64,000 nucleotides of DNA from assembly GCA_963932145.1 (NCBI GenBank), contig OZ010593.1:36792411-36856410 (forward strand), read 5' to 3'. The translations under genes were made by a program, and so were the position numbers. This document shows positions 54,480 through 64,000 of this stretch, in pieces (the stretch's first letter is position 1; every line of letters starts with the position of its first letter). The DNA comes from Acanthosepion lycidas (Eukaryota; Mollusca; Cephalopoda; Sepiida; Sepiidae). Under the pieces are notes generated by a model. It saw nothing but the letters and a program-made list of their open reading frames with translations. It was not told where the DNA came from and did not search any database.

Positions 54480-57400
54480 TTGGTTGACCATCGTAACTAA
54501 ACTGACCACAATTTTGACATAAAAAATGCTACTCTGATCAAAGTAGAAAATAATTAATCGCAAGGTCATCTACAGTAAATTTGCGTTCTGGCTCTTACAA
54601 CATTTCACCATTCTTGGCAGATCTTCTAATATCACAGTGTGGAATACCGACTTACAAACGTGATGGAAAGAAAAAAAAACTCTAAATGAATTCGACTAGA
54701 CAAAAAAAAATCTATGTTGTCTGTGTGTCGGTGAAAGAAATACACCAAACATCGTTTATAATTTTACATCGAATTACATTAGCGATATATGGACGATATA
54801 TGAAATAACATCAGTTGATATTTTTACGGCTTATCAACCCTTTATTGGGAGTTTTGAACGGAATCAAATTTTATATTGTAAGAATAATTCTTTATTCTGT
54901 GTGCGAATATTGTATAGACATTTTTAGAATAACAATACTTATATAAAACAATAATGACCCAAATACATTTTAGACTTTTTCTTTGCGGTCCCTATCAATT
55001 TGCAATGATAACGCAGCGAAATTTTGACATAGCCTATTTTTTCTGACTCATCTGAGTTCAATCTTCACTGGATGCTCTAATAAGAATACTTTAATATTGT
55101 AGTTGAGATCAGTGTTCAAACCTATCTCATTCTGAGTATTTCAAATGATGCTTTTCCAAGACGACCGGCTTTCGTCAAATTGAGTTAAATAATATTTGCA
55201 ATTTTTTCTACGTTTAGTCATAGGAGATTGAAGTAGATTTAGTAAATATTATATAGTGATGCAGAGGGCTCGAAATTTTGATAACTGATTTCTGGCTTAG
55301 TCTGTGTGTGTTTGCTGCTCGCTAATCCCTTTGAGAAAAACAAGAATCAACATTTCCCTTTGTTTCTTCCTATTTTGTCATTGGCATGTGAGAATTGTTC
55401 ACAGAAGATTCTTCTCTACAACAGGTTCAGTACGATCTAGGACGTTTTGCATGAATATAATATGAACACAGGCACGTAATATTTCCTTGCCATAGAAATG
55501 CTATAAGAATCCAGCATGGTGTACGGATTATCTCTTCAATAATGGCGCCATTCTCTAAATGTATTTTTTATGCGATGATTTCAGTCTAATTTCATTTGGC
55601 ATATGTTGTCTGGATATTAAGATTCAAACTAAACAGTTAAAAAGCAAAGCTCTCTGATTGTACATTAATTTTGGCTAGAAAATACTATATGAATCTTTTT
55701 CTTTGCATATGTTAGTTTTTTGTTTTTGTTTTTTTTGTTTTTTGTTTTTTTTGTTAACCGCAGAGCAAAACATTTAAGAAAATAGAATATTTTATCACAT
55801 TCTTTTCTACATCAAAGCGAAAATTAAATTATTTTATAATTTCTTTTTTTAAAGAAAAAAAAAACTTTTATTGCACACAGATGTGTTGTATATAAATATA
55901 CGCAGATCCACTCATGTACTTAGAAATAAATTTCGGAGTTAACACCCACTTCTATTACCAACACAATAAGAACACATCCAAGAGTTAGAAGTTAGATTCC
56001 GACAAAGTTTTACATCCTGAACAATTTCAGATATAAGTAGTGGAGTAAGTTATTCCTGGGTTCTGTGAATAAAGATTTGCAACTATATGATTTTACAAAA
56101 CAATACACTATATTGTTTTTATCCTCAGCTGTCGTCTATAAATGGTAATTGTAGTTTCCCTATAAAGAAAGATTTGGCATTCATTGACCGAGCAGCCAGT
56201 TCTACTTTCAATTGAAATTTATAAAATCTTTCTTGTAAACAAATTTTACAGGAAAATAGGTTTCTCAAATCCCGTAAACCTTTGTTTCATTATATCATTA
56301 TGTCTTCGAATTACATATTTTTTTCCATTTCATTTGTTGCTCTTCTGGCAAGTTCTCAAGGAACGTGGTTCCTGTTATTTGGTACAGTCCTTTGCTTGTG
56401 ATTCTGTCTGTAGTAGCAGTCCATAAAATTCGAAGAATTATGATTCTCGCTAAGAGGTAGAATTTCCATTCACTCGAAGCTAATTTTAAACATAGATCTG
56501 ACAAAGCGGTCGTATATTGCTCACTGTTTAGATATTTTCAACAATTCTGTATGACATCAATACGAAAGTCTCGATACGACGAATTTAATCAAGAACATGC
56601 CTCATCTTTTAAGATTAATGGTTTGGTTGCGTAGCAATATGTGGTGTTGGGCGAAACTACCCCTAGCACACCTTATTCTATGTTCCATTTCTCTATTACC
56701 TATATTAAATGTATTATAGCTGAATCATATACCGAAGTATTTGAAATGTTTATTATTTACTATTTACATATATCGAATTAATAGTATTATTTTTTTAATT
56801 GTAGCAAAATCATTATCTTTTTACTAAATGTCATTAAAACTGTCTATGCATCAACGTAGTTTCTCAGAAGAAAGGCAACCTTGGACATTTATTCCTTATT
56901 TTTTGTAAAACCTGAAGAAATTACATTAGGAGTTAATTAAATTTTATAGACTTCATCTAAGAGTGTACAACCTTTCATTAGTATTTAAACTTTATTCAAA
57001 ATCGATCAGTTCATCTATTATTTACCGATTGATTACAGTTTTCAATTAACTTTGTCCGACTATATATAATAAAAACGGATCTCTAAAACTTAAAACCTTT
57101 CAGTTCAAATAGATTCGATTTTTTTTTTATCGCAACACAAATAATTTTTGCAGAAATACATAATTTTATTTCCAGTTTTCTCTGCCAAATATTTGATTTT
57201 AGCTATAGAATAATTTCTTTATTTGGGTATACCTTCATGCTACAATCTTGATAAAACTGATGTTTAGACCTTTCTTCTCACTTTCCTTTACTAACTTCAT
57301 TAGGAATATCCGAAGGTTTCTTTCTGTGTCTGCAATTAACACAGCCTCATATGTGTACTTGATGCTCTTTAGCGTAGTGGCAGTACCAACACATTTGAAA

Positions 57401-57683
57401 ACATTCCTTATTTTAATTTAACATAAAACTGGTTCTCCATTTCATTTTTAGACACATTTTTTATGTACGCCTGTTATTCGCCTAAAACATTTCTAGCTAT
57501 GTAACACTTCTTTTGCAGCAATATTTTAATAGCATAGCTATACTGACGTATGTAATGAAAGTGAATCATAAGATCATAGACAGGTTCTGTCCAAAACTCG
57601 CTCAATAGACCATGACGTAGATACGCGTCATGTGTGATTTAAACTTTTCGATATTTCAGTGACAAAACTAATTTGAAGGATAG
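54477..57683. other. Non-coding stretch
   Basis: AT-rich, with a TTTTG-rich low-complexity tract at 55710-55760. No element or gene recognised over 3.2 kb, which makes this the longest quiet part of the window. Introns of an unseen host gene would look like this. Confidence 0.4.
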
Positions 57684-57685
57684 TA

Positions 57686-57765
57686 TTAGGTTGGTGCAAA
57701 AATAATTTCGTTTTCTAACATATGTTACTATGTGAGAAAACGAAATTATTTTTGCACCAACCTAA
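57686..57765. mobile_element. Made1-like mariner MITE, copy 1 (80 bp)
   Basis: TTAGGTTGGTGCAAAAATAA at the left and its exact inverse at the right; the two halves are almost fully complementary around a short ACATATGTTACTATGT centre. Flanked by TA. Length and termini are those of the mariner-derived Made1 class (Hsmar1-type ends). The transcript would be a long hairpin. Confidence 0.93.
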
Positions 57766-57804
57766 TACATGTAAACAAACTTCTTTTTTTCTTTTCTTTT
57801 TATT

Positions 57805-58205
57805 TGTCTATTATAATCATTCATGATGAAGGAAAGCGGCCGGATGGCATTACTATATTCCCTTTTAAAATGGGGAAGTCGTTGATTTGGGATGCGACCT
57901 GTGCGGGTACATTTTCGGCCGGTAATTTGATCAGGTCCGCGTGTGAGCCGGGGTCTGTCGCCCGGGACGCAGAGATGAAAAAAAAAATAGTTAAATATTC
58001 TTCTCTTACTGATAGATTTTTTTTTACTCCTGTGGCAGTGGAAACTTCTGGGGTTCAGAGGATTGGCGCGATTGAGTCTCGATTAAGGGACGACCCTCGC
58101 GAAACGGAGTGACTCTTGCAGCGTGTCTTACTGGCGATGGTTTGAGGTAATGCTTTCTCCATCATCGTGGCTGGCGGAGGATAAGAAACAATTATTTATA
58201 GTTGC
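57805..58205 (+). pseudogene. Remnant of a retroelement-associated protein with RPDG...WDATC motif
   Basis: The frame reads EGKRPDGITIFPFKMGKSLI, then WDATCAGTF, EPGSVARDAE, LTDRFFFTPVAVETSGVQR and DPRETE. I recall this pattern from proteins widespread in mollusc and cnidarian genomes, usually in multicopy or RT-linked contexts. RPD followed by K-S-L-I-W-D-A-T-C has the spacing of a PD-(D/E)XK-like nuclease core, which is my inference. A TGA at 58112-58114 follows DPRETE where Trp is usual, and another TGA follows LLQRVLLAMV. The ATG at 57732 lies in the upstream MITE, so it is not a natural start. A deletion relative to the family is likely between GVQRIGA and RLRDDPR. Decayed copy; GC-rich against its surroundings. 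Confidence 0.55.
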
Positions 58206-58549
58206 TTTGTTCAAACTTATTTTTCAGTAAATAAATTTCACTTGCTCGAAAATGTCGATTGAATCTTCTTAGGAATCTGTTAGTCTCTAGTGACGAAGAG
58301 GTTGTGTCCTGGATGATGTTTCAGACACGACGCCATTTCCGGTTTCTCTCCGCATCCAGTTCTTCCAGAGCACTAGATCTGCGTAGGTGAATATACTGTC
58401 GCTGAAATGGTTCAAATGAAAGGCAAATATTGATACAAATCGCTCTACCGCCGTCGCAATCATTGAGAGGATGTAGCTGAAGTAAAGGCTCGGGATTTTT
58501 TGTAGGAATTCACTGCTGAAGCTTTTCCATCAATTGAGTATAAACTCCA
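58206..58549. other. Unclassified, moderately GC
   Basis: Follows the RPDG remnant and could be its 3' flank. No protein recognised. Confidence 0.3.
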
Positions 58550-58740
58550 GTCAGCGGGGTATTTTAATTCAGAGCTTCTTTCTACTAGACTGATTGTCAA
58601 ACAAAGCTAGAATATTAATTTTGCGCTGATTTCATACCTTTTCCGAGGACCTTTGTGTCAAAACGAATGTAAAAGCCTCTGACGGAATTGGAACACTATT
58701 CGCCGATCCCACTTCCCACGACAACAACTACTACACTAGG
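58550..58740 (-). mobile_element. tRNA-type SINE, copy 4
   Basis: Shares TTTTAATTCAGAGCTTCTTTCTACTAGACTGATTG... words, GTCAAAACGAATGTAAAAGCC and the B-box relic (minus strand GTGTTCCAATTCC) with copies 1 and 3. Head near 58740, tail near 58550. Confidence 0.65.
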
Positions 58741-59019
58741 ACGACTGAATACACAGTAGAGGACCATTTTGCAAATAACATAACATTTGCACTTTAGTTT
58801 GGCTTACGACTTCTTACGAATTTCTTTCTTTATATTCCTTGAATGGCAAAGCAATATTTTCAGTTTTAAATCTGTTGGTTTTTAGTACATATGGAAGAAC
58901 GTCTTAAATCTTCGTTCGTGAAGCCAAGTCATAACAAAAGTGAATGTTACGAAACAGACACAATTGACAAAAACGCGATGTCTTCTTTGGGGATAAAAAA
59001 TTTTTTGTTGTAAACTGAT

Positions 59020-59051
<32 letters not shown>

Positions 59052-59634
59052 TTCGGCCTGTAGGATATTTTCTGAAAATTTTATGGAAGGTAATATTTAG
59101 TAAGTATTGAGTTAGAGAAAAAAACCATATGCTAACCATAACAAATAATTTTGATTTAATACCTCTTTCTAGTAGACTGCTATTTTCAATACTAATATTT
59201 GGTTGAGAGAAAAAAATAAAAAAATACCACAAACTAAACCATCTGTTTTCAGAAGCTGAGTTTTAAGTACGCACATTTTATCTGTCTTTTATGATGCCAG
59301 TTATTATTAGTTCATCGGTGGTCCAAACAAATGACTATAACTAACATAATATAGACGAAAACTGACAGAAATAGAACTACAACGAAAACAAGGAATCTTA
59401 AGAGTCTTGGAATTTATATTTATATACTTATTTCTGTTTTATTCATGTTCAGTTGTACCAAAAATAATAATTGATTACAAGAAGTCATTCATGTACAAAT
59501 CTTGATTTATCGATTCAAAAGGATGTAAGACAGATGTAGAATTGCTATGTTTAAATACTTCCACATGTCTGCATCTACAATAGAATTTATATCAATAGAT
59601 ATATGAATAGTTATAAATTGACGAATCATATATA
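58741..59634. other. Non-coding stretch
   Basis: T run at 59033-59054; no gene recognised. Confidence 0.4.
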
Positions 59635-59736
59635 TTAGGTTGGTGCAAAAATAATGACGTAATAATGTCGTATTATGACGTTAAAGAATACGTCAAAAAC
59701 GACATTATTACGTCATTATTTTTTGCACCAACCTAA
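59635..59736. mobile_element. Made1-like mariner MITE, copy 2 (102 bp)
   Basis: TTAGGTTGGTGCAAAAATAA and inverse, with an inner palindrome AATGACGTAATAATGTCGT. Flanked by TA in a short TATATA. Differs from copy 1 in the interior but matches copy 3, so two MITE subtypes are present. Confidence 0.93.
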
Positions 59737-59754
59737 TATATATACACACACACT

Positions 59755-59969
59755 TATAAAAGTGTATACTGAGGTCAACACCGTGTGGAGATGGTTTGCT
59801 TTATGTTTGAACGCAATTTTCAGGCCATCATGCCTTCAAGCATGAAACAAACTGTCGCCATTTGGCGTTGATCACAGTATCCACTCTCATGTGTACACAA
59901 ACAATATCCTTGATACTGAGCTGTTTTACCAATAAATATAGCATAACTTAAAATTACATTTTTATCACT

Positions 59970-59970
<1 letters not shown>
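59755..59970. repeat. Palindromic relative of the Penelope-like terminal arms
   Basis: GTATACTGAGGTCAACACCG and, inverted, GTGGATACTGTGATCAACGC form two ~65-bp arms meeting near 59826 (CAGGCCATCATGCC). Both resemble the arm at 40547 (GAAGTCAACAC, GGCGACAGTCTGTTTCATGC). The outer flank ATAAATATAGCATAACTTAA matches 42005-42030. Confidence 0.7.

Positions 59971-60028
<58 letters not shown>
59970..60028. repeat. (CA)n(TA)n microsatellite
   Basis: CACACACACA then about 23 TA units. Confidence 0.95.
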
Positions 60029-60030
<2 letters not shown>

Positions 60031-60770
60031 TAGCAGCATGGCTCGGCATTACCCGTGCTTGATTCAAAAATTGTACGACTCATACACCAATCGCTATCAC
60101 TTGCCTTAAAATATTTTTGCCCTTCCTCGCCTTTAAAGGAATGCCCTTTGCCGTGCTGATGTTGCTACATGCCTTACTTGCCTATCTCACACTGCGAATT
60201 TTTTCTAAGCTTTATACTAAACATTAAATCTGTTACGAAAAAAAAACTAAATAAAATGAACACAAAACGATCAGCTTTAAAAAGGACTCGTAACTGGAAA
60301 AACTGAATGAAAAAAGAATGTTAACAAAAAATACTTTTTCACAACCAACCCAGTTCTGCGGAATCAGAATCAACGTTGAGTTTAAGCAAGCGAATGAGCC
60401 AATTGAAGTAAAGTGCCATGCAGATTAAATTTTTTCCTACTTGTGACAAATGCAGCTATCGATTTTATTTGCATGCTAGTTAACATTCGTGTCAGTCTGC
60501 TGTTGGCTGTCACGCTGACCAATAGAATTTTCCTGCCTATTCGTGGCAGCCAGCTATAGCCTCTCACTCTGGCCAGTAGAAAATGGTCGCAAACTACATG
60601 AAAACTGCCGTAGAAGCATGAAAAAATCGATTATTTCCACTATCGATGGGAGTTGGGAAATGCTAAGTCGGTCTTGGCCTTTCGGCTAACTTGGAGCATG
60701 TGCATGTAAATTTTGTTGCAAATCTGTCGAAAATTGCGGCCGTGCATTCGTTACACACACACGCACATCC
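60029..60770. other. Unclassified stretch starting ACTAGCAGCATGGCTCGGC
   Basis: The phrase CTAGCAGCATGGCTCGGCAT directly after TA repeats resembles ends of dispersed retroelement families in invertebrates, but I could not assign it. The minus strand at 60382-60567 has a 61-codon frame with no known domain. Confidence 0.3.
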
Positions 60771-60805
60771 TGCCTTTTACACACACATACACACATATAT
60801 ATATA

Positions 60806-60862
<57 letters not shown>
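60770..60862. repeat. (CA)n(TA)n microsatellite
   Basis: Preceded by CACACACACGCACA at 60753. Confidence 0.95.
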
Positions 60863-60864
<2 letters not shown>

Positions 60865-61704
60865 CTTCCCAGCAATTTTTAATGTAGTCTGGAAACTTAT
60901 TTAGATTATGTCATTATTTTCTCTTTAAGTTATGTGTGTTAACCGTTTTAGTTGTTGTGGTTGATGAATGTCATCGAATGATGTTTTTTTTTTCTGTTAT
61001 TTGATAAAGTTCTTTGTGATCCTGTAGCGCCATTCTATGAGGAAGTATGGTCCTCTCTAAGACCTACAGGCTTCATTCGCTCGACGCCATTTAAAATAAT
61101 GATATAAATATTATGAGATAAAGAGATAGATACATAGATAGATAAATTTGAAGAGACAGTGGTAGTTTGGTGGATAGAGGGAGATAATAATCATAGATGT
61201 AAAGAGAAATAAAGGAAAAAAATGAAAGAAATAGAATAATCGATGAAAGATATAAAATGAACAGAGAAGAAATGATAAATATAGTATCTTAGATTTAATT
61301 TTGATTGACCACATATTCCATTAAATATATTTCTTTTTCTGTTCAAAAGATGTTTCAGTTTGTGTTGCCATTTCAAATAAATCCAATTTCTCTCCACACA
61401 GGAGCTCTGTGCGAGAGAATGTATTAGACTTTTTTTTCAGTCGAATTTTAAAATTAGATATTAGCTTTTGGCGCCTAAACAATTTCTTTTTAATGTCATG
61501 AGTTTTTGTTTTCATCCTTGCTTTTTCTTTTTCTCTTTACTCTCTTCTGCTTTCTTCTCCGGTTTGCTTTTATTTTTATTATTTAACTCCGAATTAAAAG
61601 AAAGAAAAAATGTAATACATAACCACTTGGTGCTGGAAATTCCTCAACTTGACTATAAAGCCCTTCTCCCATTTTTTTTTTATTTCGTTAAGTTGGTCTT
61701 AACT
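60863..61704. other. Non-coding stretch
   Basis: Includes GATA-like words at 61120-61145 and an AT-rich region with short frames; nothing recognised. Confidence 0.4.
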
Positions 61705-61881
61705 CAGTGGTTTTCAACCTTTTTGCTGCAGTAAAACCAGAAGGAAACATTCCAGTGGCTCGAGAAACCCCTGCAATAAAAAATCATAGAAAATCATAGT
61801 ACTTGTGTAACTTCTTGCGGAACCCCTGGGCTTTAATGGCGGAACGCTAGGGTTCCGCGGAACCCTGGTTGAAAACCACTA
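61705..61881. mobile_element. hAT-like MITE (177 bp)
   Basis: Left end CAGTGGTTTTCAACC, right end GGTTGAAAACCACTA, the Charlie-type hAT terminus. Flanks TCTTAACT and GTCTAACT give an 8-bp duplication with small differences. Inside the right arm is the perfect 16-bp palindrome GGGTTCCGCGGAACCC. No transposase. Confidence 0.88.
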
Positions 61882-61984
61882 GTCTAACTGATAACTTTTC
61901 AGCATTCCTTAGTATCATTAAATTATTTCAAGTTGATCAATGAGGAAAGAACTGGCTTGTAAAATGCAATATGGCCAAAACCAA

Positions 61985-62620
61985 CTTTGTAGCGTTCCGT
62001 CACCAACGAGCAGACCCTGAACATTAACCTATTATGATGAATGGGTCTTCAATCAAGGATGCACCTTGCCTAGAACGTACTATAAGCTCTCTCCAAGTCT
62101 CAAGTGGAGCTCATATATCAGATCTATTACTAAGGATGCTAGGAGAATGGTCGATTCATTGTACCGCGAAAGAAAGTATCTGATTCTCCCTGCTATATTC
62201 TATCTTTACAAGAACCACATTAGACCAGAAATGTAGTATTGTTGCCATATCTACTGCCCAGTTCTTACTTGCCCGTCTTGATAGAGTTCAAAAGCGTCTA
62301 CGCGACCTTGTAGGTGATGAATTATTTTCCACTCTACAACCCTTTTTCACACAGACGAAACGTTGCGAGCCTCTCGCTGCTCTACTTCTATTTCCAATGG
62401 CGTGTGTCCTGACGAACCATTAGTCTCACCAGCCCTGGCCATTACAGCTGGGATCTGCCATTCCACGTACAGGAGTTGAATCATCCCCATTTATATTCCA
62501 TTAGTAAGAGGTAAGTTACATTCGGACAGCTTCTTCCCAAGAACTGCAGGATGTTCTCACAATCTCTACAATCTCGACCTAATCCAATCTAGGATTAACC
62601 GTTATATTTCTTGCATAACA
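61985..62620 (+). pseudogene. Jockey-like LINE, RT C-terminal remnant (copy 3)
   Basis: Plus-strand pieces: KWSSYIRSITKDARRMVDSL (about 62105-62165), YLYKNHIRPEM then stop then YCCHIYCPV (62208-62260), LDRVQKRLRDLVGDELFSTL (62277-62335), and a frameshifted C-terminus toward 62620. These are the same conserved positions as in copies 27040-27700 and 46645-47260. TAG replaces the Glu codon in the EYCCH motif. No catalytic RT residues remain. Confidence 0.82.
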
Positions 62621-62719
62621 CCATGAACTTCATTTCTTATATTTTCTTACGCTCATACGACACCATACAAGAATCTTCTACCTTGAGTGAGTCTTGGCTC
62701 TTGTATTAGGTCATCATTA

Positions 62720-62722
<3 letters not shown>

Positions 62723-62799
<77 letters not shown>
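62723..62799. repeat. (TA)n microsatellite with TATG interruption
   Basis: TA tract interrupted by ATGTATGTA near 62760. Confidence 0.95.
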
Positions 62800-62804
<5 letters not shown>

Positions 62805-62969
62805 CGTTTCATTAAATAATATAGATGAGTGTTGTCTATTTATTTTATGTAAATTTTTTTCGTAACGTCTGATAAGTTTAATAACATTATCGTTGAACAA
62901 AGAAAGAAACTCACAATATTGATCCATATTTTTTTTAATACAATCTAAGCTTTCGGCTTACATAAGCCA

Positions 62970-63215
62970 TTATCAAAAATGTCAATTACAAGATATTAAG
63001 CAATATACGGACAAGACAGTGATGATAGTCTGTCATTGTTTACATAGATGATTTCTAAGCAACGATAAACATGTGCATATAAGACGCTAGAAGCGAAAAT
63101 CGCACCACATATCATGACGTCACACATGACCACACGAGAATGAATTGGAGAAGTATGAAGTATGGAAAACGTGTCCGTATATTGCTTAATATGTTGTAAT
63201 TGACATCTTTGATAA
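62970..63215. mobile_element. 246-bp inverted-repeat element
   Basis: Arms of 44 bp at 62970-63013 and 63172-63215 (TTATCAAARATGTCAATTAC inward to CAATATACGGACA) differ at two positions. The ~160-bp interior has no coding capacity. No TA or obvious duplicated flank was seen. Family unknown. Confidence 0.8.
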
Positions 63216-63333
63216 CACTTGTCTATATTATTGAATGAAAAGATGCTGCCTAAATACACACAAAATATATGGCATTTTTATGTTTAACATTCTTTTTATA
63301 GATACAAATATTCAAATAAATGCTATGTTTATA

Positions 63334-63433
63334 TTAGGTTGGTGCAAGAATAATGACGTAATAATGTCGTTTTTTGACGTTAAAAATAAATCAAAAAACG
63401 ACATTATTACGTCATTATTTTGCACCAACCTAA
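63334..63433. mobile_element. Made1-like mariner MITE, copy 3 (100 bp)
   Basis: TTAGGTTGGTGCAAGAATAA left; right ends GCACCAACCTAA; interior palindrome AATGACGTAATAATGTCGTT as in copy 2. Flanked by TA on both sides. The sister repeat at 63787-63799 reads GTTTATAATAAAC without the insertion, so both the element boundaries and the TA duplication are demonstrated. Confidence 0.96.
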
Positions 63434-63499
63434 TAATAAACAGTATTAAATAACATTTACTGTCCTTAATGTCCAAGAAATTTTCATAGAAAATTATCG

Positions 63500-63581
63500 T
63501 CCTCCGATAGAAAGCGAACCTGTATCCTATACGGAACCGTCATATAGCCTGACGTGCTTTTACCGATTTCGCCACACAGGA
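63500..63581 (-). pseudogene. tRNA-like sequence 1 (class II, decayed)
   Basis: 82 nt on the minus strand. Acceptor strands TCCTGTG and CGGAGGA pair at 6 of 7 positions; A box TGGCGAAATCGG; anticodon-arm CGTCA/TGACG with loop GGCTATA; a long variable arm; T arm damaged (GGTTCGCTTTC instead of GGTTCGAATCC). The long variable arm and TGGCGAAATCGG suggest a Leu or Ser type. The loop position 33 is G, not T, so it is unlikely to work in translation. Confidence 0.55.
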
Positions 63582-63732
63582 TCGATCGGTTAGCAAGGTC
63601 GAATTTATTGCTTTTAAACTTCAATTAAGCATGTATCTCTCACGTATATTCATGTCTGCTCATGGCATATCAAATGTAATCAAATGATGTCACACATTAT
63701 GAAATGGACAAAGTCCGACAATTATTTTAAAA

Positions 63733-63945
63733 CATTTTTATGTTTAACATTCTTTTTATAGATACAAATATTTAATTAAATGCTCTGTTTATAATAAACA
63801 GTATTAAATAACATTTATCGGCCTGAATGTCCGAGAAATTTTTATAAAAAATATTCGTCCTCCGACAGGATTCGAACCTGTATCCTATACGAAACCGTCA
63901 TATAGCCTGACGTACTTTTACCGATTTCGCCACCCCTACCAAAAC
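63733..63945 (-). repeat. Tandem unit 2 with tRNA-like sequence (MITE-free)
   Basis: Second copy of the unit at 63273, with the empty MITE site at GTTTATAATAAAC. Confidence 0.85.
63858..63939 (-). tRNA. tRNA-like sequence 2 (class II; probably a pseudogene or SINE head)
   Basis: 82 nt on the minus strand with intact pol III boxes: A box TGGCGAAATCGG and B box GGTTCGAATCC inside a perfect T arm ACAGG/CCTGT. Anticodon stem CGTCA/TGACG is perfect; the loop GGCTATA would put CTA at the anticodon, but position 33 is G. Variable-arm stem GTAT/ATAC. The 5' acceptor strand GTAGGGG does not pair with CGGAGGA, so it lacks the acceptor that copy 1 keeps. It might be transcribed but should not be processed or charged as a normal tRNA. 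Confidence 0.4.
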
Positions 63946-64000
63946 GTAACTAATAATTAATACATCAAAATACAGTGATAATGAACACGCAAACACCCCT

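Larger units (their letters stand above)
63273..63600 (-). repeat. Tandem unit 1 with tRNA-like sequence, carrying a MITE
   Basis: Starts CATTTTTATGTTTAACATTC, matches 63733-63945 in the same orientation, and is interrupted by the MITE at 63334-63433. Period is 460 bp, or 360 bp without the MITE. Confidence 0.85.

Noticed and set aside
57732..57800. ATG at 57732 as start of the RPDG protein
   Set aside because: This ATG and the following residues derive from the MITE and a T-rich run, so the start is accidental.
63858..63939. Functional amber-suppressor tRNA
   Set aside because: Position 33 is G instead of T and the acceptor stem does not form, so function in translation is improbable.

Overview
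The window looks like animal nuclear DNA from a repeat-rich, AT-rich genome. Long (TA)n, (CA)n, (GATA)n and (TTA)n tracts interrupt long stretches with no coding signal, and nearly every recognisable coding segment belongs to a transposable element. The mix includes Tx1/L1-like, RTE-like and Jockey-like LINEs, Tc1/mariner/IS630 and pogo-like DNA transposons, a GIY-YIG Penelope-like element, a Gypsy LTR element, and tRNA-type SINEs with a diverged B box. I infer a mollusc, most likely a coleoid cephalopod such as an octopus. That inference rests on general resemblance, not on a marker gene. No complete host gene was found; at most there is one candidate first coding exon at 52783-52839.

Layout. 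1-8 kb: an old minus-strand Tx1-like LINE copy, a Tc1 end fragment, a composite repeat with two minisatellite arrays and a (CAAA)n tail, a second 5'-truncated LINE copy on the plus strand, a GC-rich block, and a nearly whole Tc1 transposase pseudogene. 8-27 kb: mostly non-coding, with microsatellites, a 165-bp inverted-repeat element, a 1.2-kb pyrimidine tract, several SINE copies, a CpG-containing block with a hairpin-bearing tandem repeat (20.26-20.83 kb), a degenerate ~55-bp tandem repeat (25.7-26.4 kb) and a 380-bp IS630-type remnant.

27-39 kb is the most structured part. A minus-strand Gypsy element (260-bp LTRs, gag-protease and partial RT/RNase H, no integrase) has its left LTR split by a nearly 7-kb, apparently full-length Tx1-like LINE. 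The LINE has a 15-bp target duplication with one mismatch, an open ORF1, an extra 132-codon ORF between ORF1 and ORF2, and an ORF2 broken by stops and frameshifts with apparent endonuclease active-site losses.

39-64 kb: a Penelope-like GIY-YIG fragment between ~105-bp inverted arms, two RTE-like RT remnants, an internally deleted mariner-like transposon (44.8-45.5 kb), a second composite minisatellite repeat in opposite orientation, three pogo-like MITEs that differ in internal repeat number, three Made1-like mariner hairpin MITEs, a hAT-like MITE, Jockey-like RT remnants, and at the right edge a tandem pair of tRNA-like sequences. One of that pair carries a MITE insertion for which the sister copy is an exact empty site.

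The genes do not form a pathway. The window is a record of nested insertions. I see no convincing new biological system. The best leads are the LINE's extra ORF, the hairpin-unit tandem repeat at 20.5 kb, the inverted Penelope arms, and the tRNA-like duplication at the right edge.
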